Assembly: GCF_017316305.2 (NCBI RefSeq)
Contig: NZ_CP147250.1
Location: forward strand, 2,231,001-2,295,000
Length of the DNA: 64,000 bases
From: Enterococcus sp. DIV1094
GTDB lineage: Bacteria > Bacillota > Bacilli > Lactobacillales > Enterococcaceae
Direction of reading: 5' to 3'
The position numbers and the translations under genes are program-made. This document shows positions 37,224-46,750 of this stretch, one piece after another; the first letter of the stretch is position 1, and every line of letters begins with the position of its first letter. The notes below the pieces were generated by a model that did no database searches, was not told the DNA's origin, and worked only from the letters and a program-made list of their open reading frames with translations.

Positions 37224-38111
37224 ATGAAAATTGGTTTTATCGGCACAGGAGTTATGGGAACTGCGATCGTTCGTCATTTACAAAAAGCAGGTCATGAACT
37301 TACTGTTTATAATCGCACAAAAGCAAAAGCGGAACCACTCGTCGAAGAAGGAGCAACTTGGGCGGATAGTCCGCAACAGGTAGCTGAAACAAGCCAAGTC
37401 GTCTTTACGATGGTTGGCTATCCTCAAGATGTAGAAGAAATCTATTATGGTGAAAAAGGGATTTTCCGAGCTGGATTGAGCGGTAAGACAGTCGTCGATT
37501 TGACGACAAGCACTCCAACCCTTGCAGAAAAGATTGCAACAAGCGCGCAAGAGCTAGGAGCAGAAGCATTAGATGCACCAGTTTCAGGGGGCGATCTAGG
37601 TGCTAAGAATGGTACTTTGACGATCATGGTCGGCGGAAAAGAGCATGTCTACGAGGAAATATTACCGTTATTCCGAGAGTTTGGAACGACATTTACGTTG
37701 CATGGCTCAGCTGGAAAAGGGCAGCATACAAAAATGGCAAACCAAATCATGATCGCTGGTACGATGACTGGCATGACAGAAATGCTTGTTTATGCGCAAG
37801 AAGCTGGTTTAGACTTAGAAAAAGTCATCGCTACACTTTCAGGTGGCAGTGCAGCCAATTGGTCATTGAGCAATTATGCGCCACGTATTTTACAGGAAAA
37901 TTATTCGCCTGGTTTTTTTGTCAAACATTTTATCAAAGATTTGACGATCGCTTTGGCAGAAGCAGAAAAATTAGGACTGAATTTACCGGCGACAAAAGAA
38001 GCCCGAAAACTATATGAACAGCTAGCGGAAAAGGGTTTTGAGAATGACGGAACACAAGCGTTGATCAAGCTTTGGTGGGAAGATGGAAAGCAGCCGAAAA
38101 AAAAATCTTAA
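37224..38111 (+). CDS. NAD(P)-dependent beta-hydroxyacid dehydrogenase family protein
   Basis: This 295-residue protein is of the 3-hydroxyisobutyrate / 6-phosphogluconate dehydrogenase type. The Rossmann motif is IGFIGTGVMG at the N-terminus, the substrate-binding DAPVSGGDLGAKNGTL lies at about residue 116, and the catalytic Lys is in GKGQHTKMANQ (about residue 171). Substrates range from tartronate semialdehyde to succinic semialdehyde; none can be chosen here. It stands after the bgs pair but behind a terminator, so it may be a separate unit. Confidence 0.88.
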   Translation: MKIGFIGTGVMGTAIVRHLQKAGHELTVYNRTKAKAEPLVEEGATWADSPQQVAETSQVVFTMVGYPQDVEEIYYGEKGIFRAGLSGKTVVDLTTSTPTLAEKIATSAQELGAEALDAPVSGGDLGAKNGTLTIMVGGKEHVYEEILPLFREFGTTFTLHGSAGKGQHTKMANQIMIAGTMTGMTEMLVYAQEAGLDLEKVIATLSGGSAANWSLSNYAPRILQENYSPGFFVKHFIKDLTIALAEAEKLGLNLPATKEARKLYEQLAEKGFENDGTQALIKLWWEDGKQPKKKS

Positions 38112-38196
38112 AAAACCAGTTTTTTTGGAGAAAATCAATGCAAGTCGACGATGCTTTTGATACAATATAACAGAACTAAGAAAAGGAGGACCTCCG

Positions 38197-38427
38197 ATGG
38201 CACATTCACAATTAGTCGCAATCATTAAACGACTGGAGGCTATGGTCGAATCAGCAGACAATGAACTGCAAGTTCGTCGCTTTGAAAAAGAAGGCGTAGA
38301 AAAATGTACCGTGACTTATGATAAAGCGACCGAAACATTTGAACTTACTGAGACAGACACACATCAACAATACGAATTCGACAATGTCGATATCGTTGCG
38401 ATGGAGATCTATGATTTGATTCAATAA
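38197..38427 (+). CDS. DUF1797 (YkuJ-like) family protein
   Basis: This 76-residue small soluble protein starts with a helix (LVAIIKRLEAMV) followed by beta strands (EKCTVTYDKATETFEL) as in the YkuJ/DUF1797 family. AAAAGGAGG lies before the ATG at good spacing. The function is unknown. It is convergent with the UvrC-like gene. Confidence 0.82.
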   Translation: MAHSQLVAIIKRLEAMVESADNELQVRRFEKEGVEKCTVTYDKATETFELTETDTHQQYEFDNVDIVAMEIYDLIQ

Positions 38428-38442
38428 GATTTCGAGCTAGCT

Positions 38443-38490
38443 AAAAGAGCCTGGAATTCAGCCGATTGGTTGGATTCCAGACTCTTTTTT
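38443..38490. terminator. bidirectional terminator overlapping a coding end
   Basis: AAGAGCCTGGAAT pairs with ATTCCAGACTCTT, with A and T runs on both sides. The last codons of the UvrC-like gene on the minus strand lie inside the stem, so the terminator of the DUF1797 gene is partly coding sequence. Confidence 0.8.
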
Positions 38491-39414
38491 TATTTGTTGT
38501 TCGGCTTTGACTAATTTACGCTGATAACTGATCAAGATCTGAACAGGATCGATTTCCGCTTGAGATAGTTGACGCTTGAGTGACAACGTATTATCTTTTT
38601 CATAGTAAAAATGAGGTGCTTGTCCTGGCTCTGTAATCGCTGTATCAGCCACTTGACCATAGCAGATCAGGAAATGCTTCATCTTGGATTCATCGCTAGC
38701 TAACGGCATGCTCAGCGTGATTTTCGGCGTACGCAAAAACTTTTTTTGTTCCTGGATTCTACGTGTAAAATAGGTGACCAATTCAATATCCCTTTGAAGA
38801 ATAGCCGCCTTTTCAAAATTTAGTTGTTCAATGAAATGCAATTGACGTTTTTTTAAATAGCTGATCAATTTCTTATTTCTCCCTTGTAACAACCCTTGGA
38901 TCTCTTTCTTCTTTTGTTCAAAAGTCCAATCCTTCAATTCTGGAAGTTGGGCTTGTAAGGCTAAATGACTGATTTCAGAAAGCCACGGCATTTGATAGTT
39001 TTCTTCGATGATGCGAAGGATACTCGGCATTTTTTTGTAAAGTCGAAACGGACCGTAAGTTCTTGCAGTGGGCACATTCGTGAGAGAAAGGCCATCAGGT
39101 TGGATATGTAAGTAGTTGTAGTTATCGAAATAATTCATTTGTCGGTTGTAGATTGGACGATAGTGTTGGATCAATTGACACTCTAACAATAGAGCATCTA
39201 GTTCTGTATCGACGACAACGACCTCAAAATCGGCAATCGAACGAACTAAGCGCAAGACTTTTTTTGAGTGTTGTTTATTTTGATAAAAATACGTACTTAC
39301 ACGATTTTTTAGATTTTTCGCTTTACCTACATAAATGATTTTTCCTTCACTATTTTTCATTAAGTAAACCCCAGGTAATAAAGGGAGGTTTTTTACTTTC
39401 TCTTTTGGTTGCAT
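38458..39414 (-). CDS. UvrC/Cho-like GIY-YIG endonuclease
   Basis: This 318-residue protein starts like UvrC with a GIY-YIG domain (LPGVYLMKNSEGKIIYVGKAKNLKNRVSTYF in the first 50 residues; catalytic Tyr, Arg and Glu present) and a UVR-like helical segment (about residue 210, FEKAAILQRDIELV). It lacks the C-terminal RNase H-like and HhH domains of UvrC. This layout is like E. coli Cho, which makes the 3' incision in nucleotide excision repair, or the exonuclease-linked forms. The ATG at 39414 follows AGAGGAG. The Cho comparison is by architecture; repair activity is inferred. Confidence 0.78.
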   Translation of the reverse strand: MQPKEKVKNLPLLPGVYLMKNSEGKIIYVGKAKNLKNRVSTYFYQNKQHSKKVLRLVRSIADFEVVVVDTELDALLLECQLIQHYRPIYNRQMNYFDNYNYLHIQPDGLSLTNVPTARTYGPFRLYKKMPSILRIIEENYQMPWLSEISHLALQAQLPELKDWTFEQKKKEIQGLLQGRNKKLISYLKKRQLHFIEQLNFEKAAILQRDIELVTYFTRRIQEQKKFLRTPKITLSMPLASDESKMKHFLICYGQVADTAITEPGQAPHFYYEKDNTLSLKRQLSQAEIDPVQILISYQRKLVKAEQQIKKESGIQPIG

Positions 39415-39515
39415 AAGTGCTCCTCTAGTTGAAATTGAAATCAAAAAGATTATAACAGATTTACAAAAATGAACAATATAAGCTATGATATTTTATAAAT
39501 AAATTAAAGAGATAC

Positions 39516-39701
39516 TTTGATAATCAAAATATTTTTTTTGAACCTGATTTTAATTGTTTGATAAACAAATGCTGGTAGTAAGGCTTTTTGTCATGAAAAT
39601 AAAATTAAAAAAAATTAATAATGCAAAAAAATCTAGTGAAAAGGTTGCATTTTGAAAAAAGTTAAGATATAGTTTGAACATCAAAAGATTTGATAATCAA
39701 A
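39516..39701 (+). promoter_or_regulatory. four FabT-type palindromes upstream of fabT
   Basis: TTTGATAATCAAA occurs at 39516-39528 and 39689-39701, TTTGATAAACAAA at 39557-39569, and TTTGAACATCAAA at 39673-39685. These match the FabT operator pattern known in streptococci and enterococci. The last two overlap the likely -10 box or transcription start (-35 TTGCAT 39645-39650, -10 TATAGT 39668-39673), giving autorepression when FabT binds acyl-ACP. Confidence 0.8.
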
Positions 39702-39724
39702 CTAATTTTAGTGGATGGTGGAAC

Positions 39725-40165
39725 ATGGAACCTGATTTTAATACAGTAAATGATTATCTCGTTAGTGTCTTCAATGATATTTTGACGATCGAAGAATCCG
39801 AATTAAAAAAGTCACAATTCAAAGATCTGTCGATTACAGAGATGCATACGATCGAGGCAATCGGTATGTACAAGAAAAAGACAACTTCAGAAGTAGCCAA
39901 AGAACTGTCGATTACTGTTGGGACCTTGACCACTGCTATCAACAAGTTAGTTAGAAAAGGCTATGTTGAGCGTATCCGTAGTGAAGACGACCGACGAGTG
40001 GTGAAGCTGGGGTTAACAAAAAAAGGAAAGCTGCTTTACCGCGTGCATCAGCATTTCCATCGTGAAATGGTCAAAAACATCATAGACGGTCTGGCTGCCG
40101 ACGAACAACAAGCTTTGCTGTCTGCATTGAAAAACTTGCATGATTTCTTGCGAGATTACAAGTGA
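39725..40165 (+). CDS. fabT: fatty-acid synthesis repressor FabT (MarR family)
   Basis: FabT represses the FASII operon when long acyl-ACP is available. This 146-residue MarR-type protein has the winged helix TSEVAKELSITVGTLTTAINKLVRKGYVERIRSEDDRRVVKLGLT (shown in parts: recognition helix VGTLTTAINKLV, wing SEDDRRVV). The ATG at 39725 follows GGTGG and is preferred to an upstream start at 39674, which would put an operator inside the gene. It is the first gene of the FAS operon, 9 bp before fabH. Confidence 0.95.
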   Translation: MEPDFNTVNDYLVSVFNDILTIEESELKKSQFKDLSITEMHTIEAIGMYKKKTTSEVAKELSITVGTLTTAINKLVRKGYVERIRSEDDRRVVKLGLTKKGKLLYRVHQHFHREMVKNIIDGLAADEQQALLSALKNLHDFLRDYK

Positions 40166-40174
40166 GGAAGTTTA

Positions 40175-41137
40175 ATGGAACAATTTGGAACGATCACAGC
40201 AACGGCAAGTGTCTTACCGGAAAAAATCATCACAAATGATGATCTCTCAAAAATGATGGACACTTCGGATGAGTGGATCTCATCACGTACAGGAATCAAG
40301 GAGAGACATTGTGTAACCGACCAGGAAACTTCCGATTTGTGTTACCTCGTTGCCAAAAAATTGCTAAAAAAAAGAGCACTTGATCCGAATGAACTTGATT
40401 TTATCATCGTAGCTACGATGTCGCCCGATTATACATCCCCATCTGTAGCGACCTTAGTTCAAGGTAGGATCGGCGCAACAAAAGCAATCGCTTTTGATAT
40501 CAGCGCAGCTTGTTCGGGATTTGTTTATGCATTGAGTGTAGCAGAGAAATTGATTCGCTGCGGCTCAATGAAGGGTTTAGTGATTGGCGGCGAAACATTA
40601 TCCAAACTGATCGATTGGACAGATCGTTCAACCGCTGTTTTGTTTGGTGATGGTGCAGGAGGCATTTTATTAGAAGCCGGACCAGAACAAAAATTATTGA
40701 GAGAATCGCTAGCGGCAGATGGCTCGCGTGCGCAATCCCTCACTTCCGGTTATCTGCCAAATCATTCGCCTTTATACACGGAAGATTCAGAAGGTTCTTA
40801 CTATTTAAAAATGGTCGGACGAGATATTTTTGATTTTGCTGTAAGAGACGTTGCGATGAACATCAAAGAGATCATTCAAGGCACAGCTGTTGATTATCTG
40901 CTTTTGCATCAAGCAAATTTGCGAATCATCGAAAAGATTGCTCGTAAGGTCAAAGTCCCACAAGAGCAGTTTCTAACGAACATGGATAAATACGGTAATA
41001 CTTCCGCAGCAAGCATCCCGATTCTTTTAGATGAGGCAGTAGAAAGCGGAGCAATCACATTAGGACAAAAACAAAAAGTGGTATTTACAGGTTATGGTGG
41101 AGGATTGACATGGGGAAGTATCCTCATGGAACTATAA
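40175..41137 (+). CDS. fabH: beta-ketoacyl-ACP synthase III
   Basis: FabH starts fatty-acid synthesis by joining an acyl-CoA primer to malonyl-ACP. The 320-residue protein has the Cys-His-Asn triad: Cys in SAACSGFVYAL, His in LLHQANLRII and Asn in YGNTSAASIP. It is the second gene of the operon and is followed after 51 bp by acpP. Confidence 0.97.
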   Translation: MEQFGTITATASVLPEKIITNDDLSKMMDTSDEWISSRTGIKERHCVTDQETSDLCYLVAKKLLKKRALDPNELDFIIVATMSPDYTSPSVATLVQGRIGATKAIAFDISAACSGFVYALSVAEKLIRCGSMKGLVIGGETLSKLIDWTDRSTAVLFGDGAGGILLEAGPEQKLLRESLAADGSRAQSLTSGYLPNHSPLYTEDSEGSYYLKMVGRDIFDFAVRDVAMNIKEIIQGTAVDYLLLHQANLRIIEKIARKVKVPQEQFLTNMDKYGNTSAASIPILLDEAVESGAITLGQKQKVVFTGYGGGLTWGSILMEL

Positions 41138-41188
41138 ACTGATAAAAATAAAAATATAAAAAAGAAACAATATCGGAGGAATTATCAT

Positions 41189-41413
41189 ATGGTATTCGAA
41201 AAAATTCAAGAAATCATTGCGGAAGAATTAGGAAAAGACGCAGAAGAAATCAAATTAACGACAAACATCCAAGAAGACCTTGAAGCAGATAGCTTGGATT
41301 TATTCCAAATCATCAACGAGATCGAAGATGAATTTGATGTGAAAATCGAAACAGAAGATGGCATCAAAACAGTTCAAGATTTAGTCACTTATGTTGAAAA
41401 ACAAACTGCATAA
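41189..41413 (+). CDS. acpP: acyl carrier protein
   Basis: This 74-residue acyl carrier protein has the phosphopantetheine serine in [18 protein letters not shown] and a highly acidic helix II. ATCGGAGG stands before the ATG. A terminator-like hairpin follows, so acpP may be produced in excess over the downstream genes. Confidence 0.97.
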   Translation: MVFEKIQEIIAEELGKDAEEIKLTTNIQEDLEADSLDLFQIINEIEDEFDVKIETEDGIKTVQDLVTYVEKQTA

Positions 41414-41432
41414 TCATCAAGATTAGGTTGGG

Positions 41433-41475
41433 GGCTGGGACATTTTCCGAAAAAGGAGTGTCTTAGCCTTTTTTT
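41433..41475 (+). terminator. terminator-like hairpin inside the FAS operon
   Basis: GGCTGGGACA (41433-41442) pairs with TGTCTTAGCC (41459-41468) using two G-T pairs, and seven T residues follow. It lies between acpP and fabD, the place of fabK in E. faecalis. It resembles intergenic GGCTGGGACA stem-loops that I recall from enterococcal genomes. Partial termination would set acpP above the downstream genes. Confidence 0.7.
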
Positions 41476-41518
41476 AAATGAAAAGAAGATATTTATCCTG
41501 AATATAAATAGGAGAACG

Positions 41519-42442
41519 ATGATGAAAACAGCATTTTTATTTAGTGGACAAGGTGCACAATACCAAGGAATGGGTCAAGACCTCTACCATGAGCCAATCG
41601 TGAAAAAGACCTTTGATGAAGCAAGTGAGATCTTAGGCTATGATATGGCAGAGCTTTGTTTTTCAACAAATGATCGTTTAGATCAAACGGTCTATACACA
41701 GCCTGCTATTTTGACTGTCAGCATTGCCTTTTATCGTTTATTAGTAGAACGTGGAATCACTCCTCAGGCTGTCTTGGGACTTAGTTTAGGTGAATATTCT
41801 GCATTAGTGGCAAGTGGCGCTCTTTCCTTTAGAGAAGCCGTGGCGTTAGTCGAAAAAAGAGGTACGTTCATGACCGCCGCTGCACCAACAGGTAGTGGAA
41901 AAATGGTCGCAGTCATGAATGCACCAGCGGACGTGATCGAAGACTGTTGTAAACAGGCAGAACAAATAGGGATCGTTTCACCAGCAAATTACAACACCCC
42001 ACAGCAGATCGTCATTGGTGGTGAAGAAAAAGCAGTGGATCAAGCGGTTGCTTTACTAAAAGAACAAGGCATCAAACGGATGATCCCACTGAATGTCAGT
42101 GGTCCTTTCCACACAGCCATCTTGGAACCAGCTGCTAGACAGCTAGCAGAAGAACTAAGCAAAATCGCTTTTTCGGAACCTAAGATCCCAGTGATCAGTA
42201 ATACAACAACGGAGATCATGACAAAGGAAAGTATCCCAGCTTTACTTGAACAACAAGTGATGAAACCTGTTCGTTTCTATGAAAGTATCGAAAAACTCAA
42301 AGACTTAGGGATCGAACAAGTCGTTGAGGTCGGACCGGGTAAAGTCTTAAGTGGTTTTATGAAAAAGATCGACAAATCGATCGCAGTCACACGTGTTGAA
42401 AATCAGCAAACATTCGAAGAAACAATCAATCAATTGTCATAG
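41519..42442 (+). CDS. fabD: malonyl-CoA:ACP transacylase
   Basis: FabD moves malonyl from CoA to ACP. The 307-residue protein has the active serine in LGLSLGEYSAL, the GQGAQYQGMG start and the catalytic His in SGPFHTAIL. AGGAGAA precedes two adjacent ATG codons (41519 and 41522), either of which could be used. fabG starts 10 bases after its stop. Confidence 0.97.
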   Translation: MMKTAFLFSGQGAQYQGMGQDLYHEPIVKKTFDEASEILGYDMAELCFSTNDRLDQTVYTQPAILTVSIAFYRLLVERGITPQAVLGLSLGEYSALVASGALSFREAVALVEKRGTFMTAAAPTGSGKMVAVMNAPADVIEDCCKQAEQIGIVSPANYNTPQQIVIGGEEKAVDQAVALLKEQGIKRMIPLNVSGPFHTAILEPAARQLAEELSKIAFSEPKIPVISNTTTEIMTKESIPALLEQQVMKPVRFYESIEKLKDLGIEQVVEVGPGKVLSGFMKKIDKSIAVTRVENQQTFEETINQLS

Positions 42443-42452
42443 GAGGCAAGTT

Positions 42453-43190
42453 ATGGACGTAACTGGAAAAAATGTGTTTATTACAGGCAGTACACGAGGA
42501 ATTGGCGAAGCCATTGCTTTAGCTTTTGCCAAAGCAGGGGCAAATATCTTCCTAAACGGTCGTGGAGAGATCCCAGCCGAAAAAATCGATGCAATCAAGG
42601 CATACGGTGTGGAGTGCGTGGGGATCTCAGGCGATATCTCCGATTATGATAAAGCAGGAGAGATGATCAAAGAAGCAGAAAAGCAATTGGGTTCTGTCGA
42701 TATTCTGGTGAATAACGCTGGAGTTACTAATGATAAACTTGTCTTACGTATGGATGCAGATGATTTCAAGAAATGTTTAGATATCAATTTAACAGGCACT
42801 TTCAATATGACACAGCACGTGTTGAAAAAAATGATGAAAAAAAGAGAAGGAGCAATCATCAATCTTTCAAGTGTTTCTGGATTGATCGGTAACTTAGGCC
42901 AAGCCAATTATGCAGCGAGTAAAGCAGGTGTTGTCGGTTTTACTAAATCGGTGGCACGAGAAGTTGCGACAAGAGGAATCACTTGTAATGTGATTGCGCC
43001 TGGTTTTGTTACTACGGATATGACAGATGTCCTATCTGAGAAAGTAAGAGAGCAAGCAGAAAAACAAATTCCAATGCAACGTTTTGGCCAAGTAGAAGAC
43101 ATTGCGGAAGCCGCACTGTTCTTAGCGAAAAGTTCGTATATCACAGGTCAAGTCATCAATGTTGACGGCGGATTGGTCATGCACGGATAG
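42453..43190 (+). CDS. fabG: 3-oxoacyl-ACP reductase
   Basis: FabG reduces 3-oxoacyl-ACP with NADPH. The 245-residue short-chain dehydrogenase has TGSTRGIGEAIA, NNAG, the catalytic Ser and YAASKAGV, and ends MHG as in typical FabG. The ATG at 42453 follows AGGAGG; the longer open frame overlapping fabD is spurious. fabF follows after 12 bp. Confidence 0.97.
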   Translation: MDVTGKNVFITGSTRGIGEAIALAFAKAGANIFLNGRGEIPAEKIDAIKAYGVECVGISGDISDYDKAGEMIKEAEKQLGSVDILVNNAGVTNDKLVLRMDADDFKKCLDINLTGTFNMTQHVLKKMMKKREGAIINLSSVSGLIGNLGQANYAASKAGVVGFTKSVAREVATRGITCNVIAPGFVTTDMTDVLSEKVREQAEKQIPMQRFGQVEDIAEAALFLAKSSYITGQVINVDGGLVMHG

Positions 43191-43202
43191 GGAGGAAAAT
43201 TA

Positions 43203-44438
43203 ATGAATCGAGTAGTAATCACAGGTTATGGAGTCACTTCACCGATCGGGAATGATGCAGAAAGTTTTTTAGCTAGTTTAAAAGCTGGAACGAATGGTAT
43301 TGCACCGATCACAAAATTTGATGCTTCAGAAACAGGTATCACATTAGCAGGTGAAGTCAAAGACTTTCCTTTTGATAAATATTTTGTAAAAAAAGACAGC
43401 AAACGGATGGATATGTTTTCAATTTATGGTATTTATGCCGCAATGGAAGCATTAGCAATGAGCGGGATCGAAAAAGAAGCAATCAACCAAGATCGTTTTG
43501 GTGTTATTGTCGGCTCTGGGATCGGTGGATTACCAACGATTGAAAGTCAAGTCATCCGGATGCATGACAAAGGACCAAACCGCGTTTCACCTATGTTTGT
43601 TCCAATGTCCATCGCTAATATGGCAGCTGGGAATATTGCCTTACGTGTAGGTGCTAAAGGCATTTGTACGTCGATCGTGACCGCATGTGCCAGTGGAACG
43701 AATGCCATTGGAGAAGCTTTCCGTAATATCAAACATGGCTATTCAGATATCATCCTTGCGGGCGGAACAGAAGCAACGATCTGTGAGATGGGAATCGCCG
43801 GATTCGCGGCATTGACTGCTCTATCCGAATCAACAGATCCAGTACGTGGTTCGATTCCATTTGACGAAGGCCGTAATGGTTTCGTCATGGGTGAAGGAGC
43901 AGGTGTGTTAGTTCTAGAATCATTGGAACACGCACAAGCTCGCGGCGCAAAAATCTATGGTGAAGTCGTTGGATATGGCTCAAATTGTGATGCCTACCAT
44001 ATGACAGCTCCAACACCAGATGGTTCTGGCGCATCTAAAGCAATGAAACTAGCAATGGAAGAAGCAGGAATCGATGCGAAAGAAGTAGGATACATCAATG
44101 CGCATGGAACAAGTACACCTGCCAACGACCAAGCAGAAGCAAAAGCGATCCAGATCGCTTTAGGGGAATCATTCAGAGAAACCTATGTCAGCAGTACGAA
44201 ATCGATGACTGGGCATTTATTAGGGGCCGCTGGAGGTATCGAGGCACTTGCGACATTGCTTGCGTTAGAGCATCAGTTCATTCCACCAAATATCAATGTA
44301 GAGAAACAAGATCCTGAAATTGATTTAAATGTGGTGATCAATGAAAGCAAAGAAGCCGAACTATCTTATGCTATGAGTAATTCATTAGGCTTCGGTGGAC
44401 ATAACGCTGTGCTATGTATGAAACGCTGGGAGGAATAA
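43203..44438 (+). CDS. fabF: beta-ketoacyl-ACP synthase II
   Basis: FabF performs the elongation condensations. The 411-residue protein has the active Cys in VTACASGTNAIGEA and the two His residues in NAHGTSTPANDQ and STKSMTGHLLGAAGG. Enterococci can have two FabF-type enzymes, one (FabO) able to act in unsaturated-acid synthesis; which role this copy has is not settled by sequence. Its stop overlaps the accB start by one base. Confidence 0.96.
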   Translation: MNRVVITGYGVTSPIGNDAESFLASLKAGTNGIAPITKFDASETGITLAGEVKDFPFDKYFVKKDSKRMDMFSIYGIYAAMEALAMSGIEKEAINQDRFGVIVGSGIGGLPTIESQVIRMHDKGPNRVSPMFVPMSIANMAAGNIALRVGAKGICTSIVTACASGTNAIGEAFRNIKHGYSDIILAGGTEATICEMGIAGFAALTALSESTDPVRGSIPFDEGRNGFVMGEGAGVLVLESLEHAQARGAKIYGEVVGYGSNCDAYHMTAPTPDGSGASKAMKLAMEEAGIDAKEVGYINAHGTSTPANDQAEAKAIQIALGESFRETYVSSTKSMTGHLLGAAGGIEALATLLALEHQFIPPNINVEKQDPEIDLNVVINESKEAELSYAMSNSLGFGGHNAVLCMKRWEE

Positions 44439-44923
44439 TGTTGAAGATCAATGAAATCAAAGAATTAGTCAGTCAATTTGATCAATCCACGTTAACAGAA
44501 TTTGACTTGAAAGACGGACAATTTGAATTATATATGAATAAAAATGAAATGAGTCGAGGAATGGGACAACCCGTTCCGACACCCATGTTTTCCGAATCAC
44601 AACCACAACCAGCTGCCCCAGTTGCAGCAAAAGAAGAAAGCAGTTCTACTCAGCCAGAAGTTGTAGCTGCACCAATAGTCGACGGTGTGGAAGTAAAATC
44701 ACCGATCGTAGGAATCGTCTATTTACAACCCTCTCCTGATAAACCAGCTTTTAAAAAGGTGGGAGACAAAGTCACAAAAGGCGAAGTGATCTGTATCATC
44801 GAAGCGATGAAATTGATGAACGAAGTAACGAGTGACGTAGACGGTGAAATCGCAGCAATCTTGATCGACAATGAAGAGGTCGTAGAATACGGACAACCAC
44901 TCTTTATCGTTCAACCAAATTAA
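44438..44923 (+). CDS. accB: acetyl-CoA carboxylase biotin carboxyl carrier protein
   Basis: This 161-residue BCCP has an N-terminal helical segment, a Pro/Ala/Gln-rich linker (about residues 45-85) and a C-terminal biotinyl domain with the biotin lysine in [11 protein letters not shown]. It starts at the ATG overlapping the fabF stop, after GGGAGGA; the longer frame from 44414 is spurious. Confidence 0.96.
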   Translation: MLKINEIKELVSQFDQSTLTEFDLKDGQFELYMNKNEMSRGMGQPVPTPMFSESQPQPAAPVAAKEESSSTQPEVVAAPIVDGVEVKSPIVGIVYLQPSPDKPAFKKVGDKVTKGEVICIIEAMKLMNEVTSDVDGEIAAILIDNEEVVEYGQPLFIVQPN

Positions 44924-44942
44924 GGCAAGGAGAACTAGACCT

Positions 44943-45362
44943 ATGAACATTCAAGAAATCAAAAAAATCATCCCTCATCGTTATCCATTATTACTGATCG
45001 ATCGAGTGGAAGAAATGGTCGAAGGCGAGCGGATCGTAGCCAAAAAAAATGTGACCATCAATGAACCTTTTTTCCAAGGACATTTTCCAGAAGAGCCTGT
45101 TATGCCAGGTGTCTTGATCGTTGAAGCAATGGCTCAAGCAGGAGCAGTTGCCCTCTTATCATTGGAACAGTTCAAAGGAAAAACTGCTTACTTTGGCGGA
45201 TTAGATAAAGCCAAGTTTCGTAAAAAAGTGACTCCTGGAGATACGTTGATGTTAGAAGTCGAAATCACTAAAATCAAATCTTCTGCAGGAATAGGCAAAG
45301 GAATTGCAAAAGTGGATGGCAAAAAAGTTGCTGAAGCTGAATTAACCTTTATGATTGGATAG
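44943..45362 (+). CDS. fabZ: 3-hydroxyacyl-ACP dehydratase FabZ
   Basis: FabZ removes water from 3-hydroxyacyl-ACP. The 139-residue hot-dog-fold enzyme has [13 protein letters not shown] with the catalytic His and [15 protein letters not shown] with the catalytic Glu. In E. faecalis a second FabZ-like enzyme elsewhere performs isomerisation for unsaturated acids; this operon copy is the canonical dehydratase by position. Confidence 0.96.
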   Translation: MNIQEIKKIIPHRYPLLLIDRVEEMVEGERIVAKKNVTINEPFFQGHFPEEPVMPGVLIVEAMAQAGAVALLSLEQFKGKTAYFGGLDKAKFRKKVTPGDTLMLEVEITKIKSSAGIGKGIAKVDGKKVAEAELTFMIG

Positions 45363-45369
45363 GTGAGTT

Positions 45370-46749
45370 ATGTTTTCAAAAGTCTTGATAGCAAATCGCG
45401 GCGAAATAGCCGTACGGATCATTCGTGCCTGCCGTGAGCTTGGAATCCAAACCGTTGCGGTCTATTCTGAAGCGGATGCGGAGGCATTACACACACAATT
45501 AGCAGATGAAGCAATCTGTATCGGTCCTGCAAGAGCGACTGATTCATATTTGAATGTACAAGCAGTTTTAAGTGCAGCCATCGTAACAAAAGCAGAAGCC
45601 ATCCATCCTGGATTTGGTTTCTTGTCTGAGAATAGTCGATTTGCTTCGATGTGTGAAGAATGTAATATCGTCTTTATTGGACCTAAAAGCAAAACGATCG
45701 ATGACATGGGGAATAAAATCAACGCACGCCAGTTGATGCAACAAGCCAATGTCCCAGTGATCCCAGGTAGTGATGGTGTGCTGTCGACTGTTGAAGAAGC
45801 ACTTGAAGTAGCAGAAAAAATCGGCTATCCAGTGATGCTCAAAGCCGCCGCTGGTGGTGGTGGTAAGGGAATCCGTAAAGTTTTATCAAAAGAAGAGTTA
45901 CCACAACATTTTTCATCTGCCCAACAAGAGGCAGCAGCAGCTTTTGGTAACGATGAAATGTATCTAGAAAAAATCATTTATCCCGCAAGACATATTGAAG
46001 TCCAAGTATTGGGTGACCAATTTGGGCACGTTCTGCATCTAGGCGAACGCGATTGTTCATTGCAACGGAACAACCAAAAAGTATTAGAAGAATCCCCGTC
46101 TGTGGTGATTTCTGAAGAAAAACGAAATCATTTAGGATCTGCCGCAGTACGTGCTGCAAAGGCAGTGAACTATGAAAATGCAGGGACGATCGAATTTCTG
46201 ATGGATGAATCCGGTGAATTTTATTTCATGGAAATGAATACCCGCATCCAAGTCGAACATCCAGTAACTGAAATGGTCACAAATATCGATTTAGTCAAAA
46301 AACAAATCGAGATTGCGGCTGGACGTCCATTAGAGATCCAACAAGAAGAGATCGTTTTTCAAGGACATGCCATCGAATGCCGGATCAATGCAGAAAATCC
46401 AGCGTTCCATTTCGCTCCTTCACCAGGGAAAATCAATGATCTATTACTGCCAGCTGGCGGTATGGGCTTACGGGTAGACAGCGCAGTTTATTCAGGCTAC
46501 ACGATCCCTCCTTATTACGATTCGATGATTGCTAAAGTCATCGTACATGGCGACACACGTTTTGATGCGTTGATGAAAATGCAACGAGCGTTGAGCGAGA
46601 TCGTGACCGATGGGGTGATCACGAATGCCGAGTTCCAAATGGATCTGATCAGTCATCCAGCAGTGATTGCCGGAGATTACAGTACCGCATTCTTACAAGA
46701 AGAATTTTTACCGAATTGGATTCCCGAGACGGAGATAGGAGACGAATAA
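45370..46749 (+). CDS. accC: acetyl-CoA carboxylase biotin carboxylase subunit
   Basis: AccC carboxylates biotin on BCCP using ATP and bicarbonate. The 459-residue ATP-grasp enzyme has [19 protein letters not shown] at the N-terminus, the glycine loop [14 protein letters not shown], and the [16 protein letters not shown] metal and catalytic motif. It follows fabZ after 7 bp; accD follows after one base. Confidence 0.98.
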   Translation: MFSKVLIANRGEIAVRIIRACRELGIQTVAVYSEADAEALHTQLADEAICIGPARATDSYLNVQAVLSAAIVTKAEAIHPGFGFLSENSRFASMCEECNIVFIGPKSKTIDDMGNKINARQLMQQANVPVIPGSDGVLSTVEEALEVAEKIGYPVMLKAAAGGGGKGIRKVLSKEELPQHFSSAQQEAAAAFGNDEMYLEKIIYPARHIEVQVLGDQFGHVLHLGERDCSLQRNNQKVLEESPSVVISEEKRNHLGSAAVRAAKAVNYENAGTIEFLMDESGEFYFMEMNTRIQVEHPVTEMVTNIDLVKKQIEIAAGRPLEIQQEEIVFQGHAIECRINAENPAFHFAPSPGKINDLLLPAGGMGLRVDSAVYSGYTIPPYYDSMIAKVIVHGDTRFDALMKMQRALSEIVTDGVITNAEFQMDLISHPAVIAGDYSTAFLQEEFLPNWIPETEIGDE

Positions 46750-46750
46750 G

